A stretch of 39,396 bases of DNA from an uncultured beta proteobacterium (GTDB taxonomy: Bacteria > Pseudomonadota > Gammaproteobacteria > Burkholderiales > Burkholderiaceae_C), in assembly GCA_903897925.1 (NCBI GenBank), contig CAIUDG010000137.1, positions 1 to 39,396 of the forward strand, given 5' to 3'. Below the pieces are notes generated by a model. The model saw only the letters and a program-made list of their open reading frames with translations. It had not been told where the DNA came from and searched no databases. A program made the translations under genes and the position numbers. Numbering within the stretch: the stretch's first letter is position 1; each line of letters opens with the position of its first letter. Below, in pieces: positions 18,701 through 25,815 of the stretch.

Positions 18701-21700
18701 CGGCGTCGGCGCTACCTGGGTCGACTTCGCACATTCCATCGACCGCGACCTGTGTCAGTTGCCATGCCGGCAGTGTGCCGTCTGCGCTGCTGGCCGCCAA
18801 CGCTGCACACCTGGCACCGGGGACCGGTTTTGCCACGCCGGTGCCGACTTCGTCGATGGTGCATACCGGCGTCACCAGTGGGTGCGCCAGCTGCCATGAG
18901 TTCAATAACCAGTGGGTCGGCGTAACGACTTCGCCCTCGCCGTATCCGGCAGCCATGACTGCGCCATATACCGGATTCCAGACCCGGCCCACTGCCGCTA
19001 CCGGACAGGCTTTTAGCGTGAGCGATGCGGCGCACCCGGGCAGTGGTGACTGCTCCAACTGCCATGGCGGCTTCACCGATTTCACGGCGCCGTCCAAACC
19101 GGCCAACCACATTCCCACGGCGACTACGGCGACTTGCAGCGCCTGCCACGCCAACCCCAATTACGCCATCATGCCGCAGAGCCAATATGCGGCGATCCAT
19201 GCGAATGCGCCGTCCGCCAGCAGCAATTGTGCGCAATGCCACAGCGCCGCCAATGCGGCGACCTATGCCATACCGGCGATCAGTTTCAGCATCAAGGCGC
19301 CAGCGAGCAACCACATCGCCATGGGCAATCTGGGCTGCGAGTCTTGCCACAGCGCCAGCATTCCGGTGCAGAACACCTCGGTGTTTGCAGGAGGACTTTT
19401 CAGTCACAGCGGTATCAGCAGTGGCTGCGCCAGTTGCCACGTGAGCGGGCTGACGTTCCAGGGGGTCAGCAATATCGTGGTGATGCCGCAAACCAGCACG
19501 CCGGGCGCCACGGCGCACCCGCCAACCACCAGCGTCTGTGAGAGTTGCCACCTCGGCAGCACGCCGACCACCTTGCTCGGCGTGGCCAGCACGCCGGCCC
19601 TTGGTTCGACGGCGTTTGCGACACCGGCGCCGGACACCAACATGATCCACAACAACCTGGCGGCCGGTGCGGTGTGTTCCACCTGCCATGAAGCCGGCCG
19701 CCTGTGGGTCAGCATGGGCAAATATCCGATTACCAGCAGCAGTCCCTATACCGGCTTCCAGACCCGTCCGATTTCCGGAGGCAGCACGTATAGCGTGAAT
19801 GACGCACTCCATCCAAGCAGCGGTGAGTGTTCGGTGTGTCATAGCGGCTTCAGCGATTTCGCGGCGACTGCCAAGCCGGCCAACCACATCCCGTATGCGG
19901 CCACCGCCAGCTGCACCAGTTGCCACACCGCCGGCAGCAACGGCTTGGACTATTCGGTCATGCCGCAGTCCTCCTGGAGCGCCATTCATGCCAATGCGCC
20001 GTCCAGCAGTACCAATTGCGGGCAATGCCACAGCGCGGCCAATGCTGCCAATTACGCGATACCGGCCGCCAACTTTACGATCAAGGCGCCTGGCAGTGAC
20101 CACATGCCAATGGGCGCATTGGGTTGTGAAAATTGCCATACCGGCAGTTTGCCGGTGACCTCCACCAGCAGCTTTAAAAACGCCGGTTTCAGCCATACCG
20201 GATTTACCACTTGCGCGCCATGCCACAGCACGGTGGGCGGCAACGCGCTGCAGTTCTCGGCATCGGGTTTAACGCCGCTGACGCCGAAGTCGACGGCGGG
20301 CCTGGCGCCAGTGCATGTGCCCTCGACGCAAGACTGTGTGCTGTGCCACACCAACGTACCGAGCGCCGTCATTGCCTACGGCAGCAGCACGTACTCTTTT
20401 GCCGGCGGGCAGTTCAGCCACGCGGGCATCAGCAGCGGCTGCGTGAGCTGCCATGGCTCGGGTGTGACTGGCACCAGCTTCCAGGGCATCAGCAGCATTG
20501 TGGTGCTGTCGAACTACAGTGCCACGGCGGGTGCCAGCGCGCATATTCCGGTCAGCGGCTATTCGGACTGCGAGATCTGTCACACTGCGAATACGCCCGC
20601 CACGCTGGTGGCGGCCAATGCCAGCAGCACGGTTTTTGGCAGCACCCAGTTCAAGTCCCCGGCGCCTACCGGGGCAGTGATTCACTCCAAGATCAACGTG
20701 CCATGCCAAAGCTGCCACGAGGCCGGCATGCAGTGGATTGATGTCACGCTGTACACCCGTTCGCCGACCACCTTTGTGTCGGGTGGAACCTATATTGGTT
20801 ACCAGACCCGGCCGACGGCCGCCGGCGCGGCCTATTCAGTGGTGGACAGCAACCACCCGACGAGCGGGGATTGCGCCAATTGCCATGGCAGCACGGTAGA
20901 TTTCAACATCACGTCAAAGCCGAGCAACCATATCCCGACGGCAACGACGGCGGCCTGTACCGCCTGCCATACGCAAATCGGAACCAGCAGTGATTTCTCG
21001 GTGCTGCCGACACTGCCCAACATCCATGCCTATGCGCCAACGCCGACCGGCAACTGTGCGCAGTGCCACAGTGCCGCCAATGCGCCGACCTTCAACATGA
21101 CGGTGAACGGCGTCCCCTATGCGGTCAAGGCGCCATCGTCGAATCACGTGCCACTGGCCGGTAGCACTGCCTGTGAGACCTGCCACGTTGGCACTGGCAG
21201 CAGTCTGGCGAGCACTGCGGTGCCGGTGGGTGCCAGCTTCAATGGTTCGCTGTACGCACACACCGGTATCACCACCGCTTGTGCCAGCTGCCATGGCACC
21301 GGTATTGGCAACAGCAGCTTTGCCAATATTCCGGCGATCGTTGCATTGACGACCAGTGCCACCACCAATGGCGCCAGCAGCCACATTCCCACAGCTGCGG
21401 CGTGTGAAGCCTGTCACCTGGGCAATGTGCCTGCCGGCCAGATGACCTTGCCCACCACGGTCAGCATCAGCGGCGGCGCCACGCAGTTCAAACTGGCCCT
21501 CACCAGTGCCAGCAATACCGCGCTGCACGCTGGCATCACGGCCGGCTGCGCGACTTGCCATGAAAAGAATTACCTCTGGCTGGGCATGCAGCAGACCGGC
21601 TATTACGCCAGTTCCACGGTGGCTGGTGGCGCCAGTTACACCGGCTTCCTGACGCGCCCCTATGGCGTCACGGGCAACAACTACACCGTCAATGATGCGA

Positions 21701-22884
21701 ACCACGCCTCCGGCACGCTGGCTTCGGGCGACTGCTCACAATGCCATGGCAGCACGACAAGCTTCTCGTCCGCTGCGCAGCCGGCCGGGCACATGCCGAC
21801 CAGCACCAGCACCTGCAGCACCTGCCACTTGACCGCGGGTGACTATGGCACCACCACGTTGGCGGCACCGGCCGCATTGCATCCCGGCATTAGCGCTGTG
21901 GTCACCAAATTGACGGCCATACCTGCGCTGAGCAGCACCAGCTGCGTCACCTGCCACACCGTGGGTAGCGGTGGAACCAGCGGCAAAGCGCCATTTTCCG
22001 GTTGCACCACGGTGCAGGCCTCTTGCGCCTCTCCACCGCCTTTGAGCAGCTACCAACCGATGGTGACTGCCGGCAAAGTCGGCGGCGTCGGACTCGGTAC
22101 CGCCAGTGTTACCCACGTACCGATTGGCACGCTGGACTGCACCGGCTGCCATGCCAGTGTGTCGGCCTTCTCGGGCACCACCATGGGGACCAATGGCCAT
22201 TCGAACGCCACCTTGGGCGGTGACAAGTGCCTGAGCTGCCACGAGGCCGGTCTGAGCTTTAGCCCGACCACGAGCACGATCACCAAGCGCCCCAGCAATC
22301 ACACTGGCAGCAAGGCCGCGCCGAATGATTGCAGCGGCTGCCACAAATATTCATCGGGCGGTTTTCGCTTGCTGGTCAAGCCGAGCCTGCGCGCCGCATC
22401 GGTCAACCCGGACATCAATCGCCTGCGTCCGGGGTCGCAGTGGAACCTGCCTTCGCGCGGTGCGCTGGGCAATGCCTTCAACCACCAGGGCGTGGAGGTC
22501 GGGCGCTGCAAGACCTGCCACGATGGCCGCAAGGCTTCGGGCATGCCGGCACGCCATTTGATGGTGAGCCAGTCCTGTGACACCTGCCACCGCACCAGCG
22601 CCTGGTTGCCGGCCCAGTTCACACATGCGGGGGTGTCGCCGAATACCTGCATGGCGTGCCACAACGGACTCAGTGCAACGGCGCGGCCGGCAGGCCATTT
22701 CATGACGGCGCGTTCTTGCGACGCCTGCCATAAGACGGCGTTCTGGAGTCCGGTCAGCTATAGCCACTTGTCGCCGGCCTACCAGTCCGCGCCCGGCTTG
22801 GCGACTTGTATCAGCTGTCACATTACCAACAGCGAAATCATTCCGCGCCAGCTGCGGGCCTTGAATCGCGTCAAGCCGTCTTAG
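12706..22884 (+). CDS. Giant multiheme cytochrome c, 3392 aa, 90 heme motifs
   Basis: A single uninterrupted frame of 10.2 kb starts at a GTG that overlaps the previous stop (GTGA), with GGGAGG six bases upstream. A signal peptide runs to about residue 46 (GPALAQ); no lipobox or membrane anchor follows. Counting by eye gives 90 CXXCH motifs, one per 38 residues. Residues 50-90 repeat the FDHD..GYPL.G.H..V.C..CH module of the 24-heme neighbour. Residues 223-2784 are tandem modules of nine (twice seven) hemes. Then come seven more irregular hemes and a basic C-terminal part with the last hemes in CHDG/CHNG-type modules. The repeats are rich in Ser, Ala, Thr and Gly and poor in Lys. Conserved NHIP, FSHSGIS, IHANAPS and IHAGIS histidines probably supply distal ligands. 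A surface or cross-envelope electron conduit is inferred from the OM barrel gene next to it. Confidence 0.95.
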   Translation: MNRILHFLLRVGARMPLFRRSQCAFLGFLALLLAQLLFAAGPALAQSVGADFDHDTTGYPLVGLHQTVRCESCHINGVFQGTRTDCVACHGITAPRSNVTISSSHLPVTGIACESCHSPASQFGSAVFTHVYVLPNSCSSCHGGAYPQILSAPQDATHNVAASSHTSCDICHNLGSFSNLQLLPNHIPVQPGGSCLNCHSTDFSAMPSVTNIHANAPSGGSNCAQCHSAANAAMYAMPTLVPAIKAPPANHVPTGSAGCEVCHVGVGSSLQLPVQNGASFANSLFSHSGISSGCASCHGPGASGAGYYGVSSIVTMPTSSSPGPVSHIPSNTNCEACHLGSLTGLGQIAPHISGNPTLFQLPAPSSAQIHAGVSGSCASCHEANSTWIGMAAYARTGTPSYSGFYTRPQATPDAYGMAPIDAAHPASGDCSQCHAGISFNVNAVKMPGNHIPVAASAQCTNCHDANNFATMPSLTLIHANAPANAANCAQCHSAANAAAYAMPSMVPPLKGPTPDHMAMGNLGCDSCHVAAGSGVSLPVQTGATFTRAGFMHTGISTGCASCHGAIDGSTGVGTAVSFSGTTQMIPKSAASLAPNHIPTALPCETCHTSVPAALIPWASTAVSFAGANFTHSGISNNCVNCHGPNVNSNTFYGLPGLIAMPASGTPGPGAHLPTSTTCESCHLAPTGFTTSIGVLGSSGFKTPTPSNTQIHAGISSGCAACHEYNYQWIGVTTSPSPYPAATAAPYSGFQTRPTAAGGAFSVVDAAHPVNGDCANCHGISTSFTTPVKSSNHIPTAANASCAACHIAVGGSIDYSQMPPSSYGLIHANAPSSSSNCAQCHSAANAALYSNAVMSIKTASADHIAMGNLGCEACHVASIPVQAGSTFANASFSHSGISSGCASCHASGSSFFGVVPKSDNLTPAHVPEQGAACETCHVNSVPSMLIPATGASGSMTTFSGAKFSHSGLSAGCETCHASTVGSGTFYGINSIVVMPPSATPGAASHIPVSTGCASCHAGSVPAALVPGNATHLAPGSLFASPVPTASMIHTGVSTGCAGCHEYNNQWMGVTTTPTPYAATTAAPFRGFQVRPTAAGGSFSFVDALHPQAGDCSNCHGSFVDFSSPSKSANHIPTAANASCAACHIAVGGTIDYSQMPPSSYAAIHANAPSSTSNCAQCHSAANAALYSNAVMTIRSVPSNHIDMGSAGCEACHVASVPVQVGSTFAYSSFSHSGITASCASCHASGSAFYGVTPKSDSLTPPHVPEQAGAACDSCHLNSVPTMPIPATGATGTMTTFAGAKFSHSGLSSGCETCHASSIASGSFYGINSIVVMPPSSAQGSTSHIPTSASCASCHAGSVPTTLVPGNAAHQAPGSLFATPVPTAAMIHAGVSSGCAACHEYNYQWMGVTSTPSPYAATGAAPFRGFQTRPTSAGGTFSFVDAGHPLAGDCSNCHGSLVDFTAPSKPANHIPTAATAACTACHVNTNYAAMPTLTAIHANAPSSSSNCAQCHSASNAASYSNAVMVIKPVPGNHIDMGSLGCEACHVGSNSSLMLPVQNGATFANSAFSHQGLSKLCADCHGSSVTAGTFFGVTPKTIASLAPAHVPTTLACNVCHANVPAGLVPPSGGGSIANFGNASFIHTGISSGCNTCHDPSITSSSFYGLPNIVVMPPTAPVGASAHLPTSTTCETCHAVPSGFTTTAGPLGSSGFKSPAPTAAMIHTGISSNCAACHDTNNSWLSVAVYPITSAAPYRGFQTRPQASAGQFFVADAAHPASGDCANCHGSFVDFTAPSKPANHIPTSVSAACASCHIAVAGAIDYSQMPVSSYGNIHANAPSSSSNCAQCHSAANAALYSNAVMAIKTVPANHVDLGGLGCEACHVASIPVQSGSSFANASFSHSGITTNCGNCHSSGSTFYGVTPKSDNLTPMHVPVMTPLGCETCHVNSIPAMLIPASGASAGMTTFAGAKFSHGTLSWGCETCHANSITASSFYGISSIVTMPASALPGSTSHIPSTATCVSCHAGSVPSALLAANAAHLAPGTGFATPVPTSSMVHTGVTSGCASCHEFNNQWVGVTTSPSPYPAAMTAPYTGFQTRPTAATGQAFSVSDAAHPGSGDCSNCHGGFTDFTAPSKPANHIPTATTATCSACHANPNYAIMPQSQYAAIHANAPSASSNCAQCHSAANAATYAIPAISFSIKAPASNHIAMGNLGCESCHSASIPVQNTSVFAGGLFSHSGISSGCASCHVSGLTFQGVSNIVVMPQTSTPGATAHPPTTSVCESCHLGSTPTTLLGVASTPALGSTAFATPAPDTNMIHNNLAAGAVCSTCHEAGRLWVSMGKYPITSSSPYTGFQTRPISGGSTYSVNDALHPSSGECSVCHSGFSDFAATAKPANHIPYAATASCTSCHTAGSNGLDYSVMPQSSWSAIHANAPSSSTNCGQCHSAANAANYAIPAANFTIKAPGSDHMPMGALGCENCHTGSLPVTSTSSFKNAGFSHTGFTTCAPCHSTVGGNALQFSASGLTPLTPKSTAGLAPVHVPSTQDCVLCHTNVPSAVIAYGSSTYSFAGGQFSHAGISSGCVSCHGSGVTGTSFQGISSIVVLSNYSATAGASAHIPVSGYSDCEICHTANTPATLVAANASSTVFGSTQFKSPAPTGAVIHSKINVPCQSCHEAGMQWIDVTLYTRSPTTFVSGGTYIGYQTRPTAAGAAYSVVDSNHPTSGDCANCHGSTVDFNITSKPSNHIPTATTAACTACHTQIGTSSDFSVLPTLPNIHAYAPTPTGNCAQCHSAANAPTFNMTVNGVPYAVKAPSSNHVPLAGSTACETCHVGTGSSLASTAVPVGASFNGSLYAHTGITTACASCHGTGIGNSSFANIPAIVALTTSATTNGASSHIPTAAACEACHLGNVPAGQMTLPTTVSISGGATQFKLALTSASNTALHAGITAGCATCHEKNYLWLGMQQTGYYASSTVAGGASYTGFLTRPYGVTGNNYTVNDANHASGTLASGDCSQCHGSTTSFSSAAQPAGHMPTSTSTCSTCHLTAGDYGTTTLAAPAALHPGISAVVTKLTAIPALSSTSCVTCHTVGSGGTSGKAPFSGCTTVQASCASPPPLSSYQPMVTAGKVGGVGLGTASVTHVPIGTLDCTGCHASVSAFSGTTMGTNGHSNATLGGDKCLSCHEAGLSFSPTTSTITKRPSNHTGSKAAPNDCSGCHKYSSGGFRLLVKPSLRAASVNPDINRLRPGSQWNLPSRGALGNAFNHQGVEVGRCKTCHDGRKASGMPARHLMVSQSCDTCHRTSAWLPAQFTHAGVSPNTCMACHNGLSATARPAGHFMTARSCDACHKTAFWSPVSYSHLSPAYQSAPGLATCISCHITNSEIIPRQLRALNRVKPS
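13372..21069 (+). repeat. Tandem nine-heme modules inside the giant cytochrome
   Basis: The marker CAQCHSA(A/S)N (CGQCH once) recurs at 13372, 14167, 15211, 16222, 17218, 18223, 19228, 20017 and 21055. The spacings are 265, 348, 337, 332, 335, 335, 263 and 346 codons. The long modules hold nine hemes and the two short ones seven. The 19228-20017 short module lacks just the CETCHVNSVP and CETCHAS pair. DNA copies differ at many synonymous sites while the protein is well conserved. Confidence 0.9.
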
Positions 22885-22903
22885 GTGGGGCCCTGAATTG
22901 AAC

Positions 22904-25336
22904 ATGACAAAAGGCATTGCCTACCCCCTGCTTCTCGCCTTCGCCTGCTGGGCCGATTGGGCTGGCGCGCAAACCATCGACGCCATGGAATGGGTCCAGT
23001 CGGGCCAGGACCGGGTGTTGCGCATTGGCTTTACGGCGAATGTGCACTACCTGCGGCAAACGCCCCAGGCCGACAGCATTACCGATCTGGCCCAGCTCAG
23101 TTTTCAGATCGTCGCGGCCGACGAGTCGGTGCTGGCACAAGTAGTCGAGGAAGGCAAGCATCTGGATGCCGGTGTCGACACCCCCAATGTGGACTTGACG
23201 TATGTGCCACAGCCCGCCTTCAGTCCCAAGATAGTGACATTGCGCCTGGGCAGCAAAGTGCAGGTGCAGGCGCGCCAGGGCCGGGATGGGCGTTCCATCG
23301 AAGTGATTTTGCTGCACGCGGACAGCAGCCTGGCTTTGCCGGCGATGGTGGAGTCCGTGGCGGACCGCCATTTCATGCTGCAGCTTCAGTCACCGCAAGA
23401 TTCATCGGCTTTGCCGCGCTTGCCATCACAGCTGCAGGACTATGCATTGTTTACCCGCCCGACGGCGGGCTCCAAGGTCGGTGACAACGACCTGATGCTG
23501 GGCTATTTCAAAACCGAACAGGATGCGCAGACCGTGCTGGCCCAGGTACGCAAACGCTTTGCCGACGCGCGGGTGCTGCCCTGGGAGGCGCCCGCGCAAA
23601 CACCGGTACCGGGGCCGGCGCCGGTGCCGCTCCCAGCAGCGGCAGCGGCAGAGATGGCCGCGGGCAGTGCGCCCGGCACGACAGCAGCGGAGGTGGTGGC
23701 GCAGGGCAAAGCCTTGCTCAGCGAAGGTCAGCAGGCCCTGCAGGAAAACCGGTTTCAGGATGCGGTTGACCGGTTCAATCAGGCCTTGATGTTGCCACCC
23801 AATCCCGCGTCCCAGGCCACCCAGGAGTTGATCGGCCAGGCCTGGGAGGGCTTGAACAAGCCCGACAAGGCGCGGCTCGAATACCAGCTCTATCTCAAGC
23901 TCTATCCGCAGGGGCCGGATGCCGAACGCGTGGCGCTTCGCCTGGCACAATTGCCGCCGCCCCTGCCGGTGGCCGCAGCGTCCCCGGCTGCCGGGCCGGC
24001 GAAAAGCCGTTACAGCGCCACCGGCAGCATTTCGCAGTATTACTACGGCGGCAACACCAAAACCGAGTCGCTGGTCAACATCGCTTCCGGCGTGGACCAG
24101 AACACCTTGAGCCTGACCACCCAATCGGTACTGGTCTCGAGCTGGGATGCCAGCGCCAAATACGAAGGCGATGGCGAGCAGACCAAGTTGGTGATGCGCG
24201 GTTCGCACTCTGACAATCTCGCCGACTCTTCCACCCTGACCACTGCGACCCAGGGTCTGATCAGTGCTGCCTATATGGACTACCACCACGATGCCAGCGG
24301 TCTGAGCCTGCGTGCCGGACGCCAGTCGGCGATTGGTGGCGCCATGTTTGGTTTGTTTGACGGGGTGTCGGCCAGTCTGCCGTTTGGCCAAGGCTACAAA
24401 GCCGACGCAATGTTCGGCGTGCCCGCCAATACCTTGATCAATGCGCCGCAGCAAGTGCTGATGGGCGCCATGATCGAGGCGGATAACCTGTTCCCGCATT
24501 GGGGCGGCAATGTGTCGCTGGTGCAGCAGAACACCGAGGGCATCGTCGACCGCCAGGCGGTGGGCCTGGATACACGCTATTTCGGTGATACCGTGTCGAT
24601 GTATTCGCAGATCGATTACGACATCAATCTGAATGTGCTCAACGCAGTGACTTTGCAGGGTTCAATGCAGGGTCCTTGGGACAGCACGGTGACGCTGATG
24701 CTGGACGACCGCAAAGCGCCAACGCTGCAGGTGAGTGACGCGCTGATAGGTTCGAACTTCATGTCGCTGGCCCAGATGGTGGCGGCGCAGGGCCTGGCCA
24801 GCGTACAAAGTGCCGCACTGGGGACCGCCGCCGAGGCCAAGCAGGCGATGCTCAGTGTGTCGCGCGCATTGGCGCCGAAATGGCAGGGCTCGATGGACCT
24901 GCGTTATAGCGAGGTCAGCGCCTTGCCTGCGATTGGCAATTTCCAGGCGACGCCGGCGACCGGCGCTCAGTACAACGTATCGGTACAGCTGACCGGCTCC
25001 AATTTGTATTCGGCGCGTGATATCAATGGCTTCAACCTCAGTTACCTCAGCTCCGACCTGATGCAGGGAACCCAGATCGCCTACAACAACCTGACCGGTA
25101 TTTGGGGCAGTGCCGGCAGCATCGAACCCTCGATTCGCTATTACACCCAGACCGACAACACAGATACCCGGCTGGTTCGCATATCGCCGGGCTTGCGCTT
25201 GTCCTACAAGTTGTCGCCGCGCGCCAGCGTGATGGGGGAAAGCATTTATGAGTTGTCGCAAACCGATGGTCCGACCAACCATGAAACCAGTTCCTCGGTC
25301 TATTTTTATGTCGGTTATCGCTATGACTTTCAGTAG
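22904..25336 (+). CDS. Outer-membrane beta-barrel protein with SPOR-like and TPR regions
   Basis: About 810 residues from the ATG at 22904; a TTG at 22898 is less likely. A signal peptide ends near residue 22 (WAGA-QT). A beta-rich N-terminal domain comes first, then a SPOR-like stretch (LMLGYFKTEQDAQTVLAQV, about 190-210) and a Pro/Ala linker. TPR-like helices follow (about 260-350, QALQENRFQDAVDRFNQAL). From about 385 on there are alternating amphipathic strands with many Tyr/Trp/Asn/Ser. The end is YFYVGYRYDFQ, consistent with a barrel assembled by the BAM complex. It lies 20 bp after the giant cytochrome. By position it takes the place of the MtrB-type porin in known conduits, but I see no MtrB family signature and no CXXC. 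It could instead help secrete or anchor the cytochrome. Confidence 0.75.
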   Translation: MTKGIAYPLLLAFACWADWAGAQTIDAMEWVQSGQDRVLRIGFTANVHYLRQTPQADSITDLAQLSFQIVAADESVLAQVVEEGKHLDAGVDTPNVDLTYVPQPAFSPKIVTLRLGSKVQVQARQGRDGRSIEVILLHADSSLALPAMVESVADRHFMLQLQSPQDSSALPRLPSQLQDYALFTRPTAGSKVGDNDLMLGYFKTEQDAQTVLAQVRKRFADARVLPWEAPAQTPVPGPAPVPLPAAAAAEMAAGSAPGTTAAEVVAQGKALLSEGQQALQENRFQDAVDRFNQALMLPPNPASQATQELIGQAWEGLNKPDKARLEYQLYLKLYPQGPDAERVALRLAQLPPPLPVAAASPAAGPAKSRYSATGSISQYYYGGNTKTESLVNIASGVDQNTLSLTTQSVLVSSWDASAKYEGDGEQTKLVMRGSHSDNLADSSTLTTATQGLISAAYMDYHHDASGLSLRAGRQSAIGGAMFGLFDGVSASLPFGQGYKADAMFGVPANTLINAPQQVLMGAMIEADNLFPHWGGNVSLVQQNTEGIVDRQAVGLDTRYFGDTVSMYSQIDYDINLNVLNAVTLQGSMQGPWDSTVTLMLDDRKAPTLQVSDALIGSNFMSLAQMVAAQGLASVQSAALGTAAEAKQAMLSVSRALAPKWQGSMDLRYSEVSALPAIGNFQATPATGAQYNVSVQLTGSNLYSARDINGFNLSYLSSDLMQGTQIAYNNLTGIWGSAGSIEPSIRYYTQTDNTDTRLVRISPGLRLSYKLSPRASVMGESIYELSQTDGPTNHETSSSVYFYVGYRYDFQ

Positions 25337-25808
25337 CCGCCGCGCCCCTAGCCCGTGGCGCCTACTGCTGCTGGGCTTCAGCTGGTGTGTTCCATTGCTG
25401 GCGCATGCGGGCCTGGGCCAAAGCGAAAGCAGTGTGGCCCAGGACAGCAGCAGGCTGCAGGCGCGCCATGCGCGTTCGCTGCAAGCCGGCTATACCCTGC
25501 ATGAATTGCAAATGGCGGATGGCTCTCGCATTCGCCAGTACGTGGGTGCTGACCAGCGCGTGTTTGCCATCAGCTGGCATGCCATGCACAAGCCTGATTT
25601 GACGCAACTGCTGGGTGACGCCTACCCGCGCTATGCCAGCGCGGCCCAGGCGGCGGCCAGGCGGGGCGGCATACAGCGCCATTTTCACCACCAAAGCCTG
25701 GATCTGGTGGTGCATAGCAGCGCGCACTTGCATCTGTTTGCCGGCTATGCCTATCGGCCTTCGATGTTTCCAGCGGGCTACCAACTGCCGGCCAGCGGTC
25801 TGGAGTGA
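25323..25808 (+). CDS. DUF2844 family secreted protein
   Basis: 161 residues from the ATG at 25323, overlapping the barrel gene by 14 bp. A signal peptide ends near LLAHA-GLGQ. The mature part (HELQMADGSRIRQYVGADQRVFAISWHAMHKPDLTQLLGD) matches what I know of DUF2844 proteins, small secreted proteins of betaproteobacteria usually encoded next to DUF3443, as here. No function is established. The N-terminal half up to DLTQLLGD is the conserved part. Its place in this locus suggests a role in assembly or export of the cytochromes or barrel, which is inference only. Confidence 0.75.
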   Translation: MTFSSRRAPSPWRLLLLGFSWCVPLLAHAGLGQSESSVAQDSSRLQARHARSLQAGYTLHELQMADGSRIRQYVGADQRVFAISWHAMHKPDLTQLLGDAYPRYASAAQAAARRGGIQRHFHHQSLDLVVHSSAHLHLFAGYAYRPSMFPAGYQLPASGLE

Positions 25809-25815
25809 GCAGAAG

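Noticed and set aside
12706..22884. Adhesin or S-layer-like repeat protein as an alternative to a cytochrome
   Set aside because: The Ser/Ala/Thr repeat composition alone would fit, but the 90 regularly placed CXXCH motifs with accompanying His, and the neighbouring ccm genes, make a cytochrome c far more likely.
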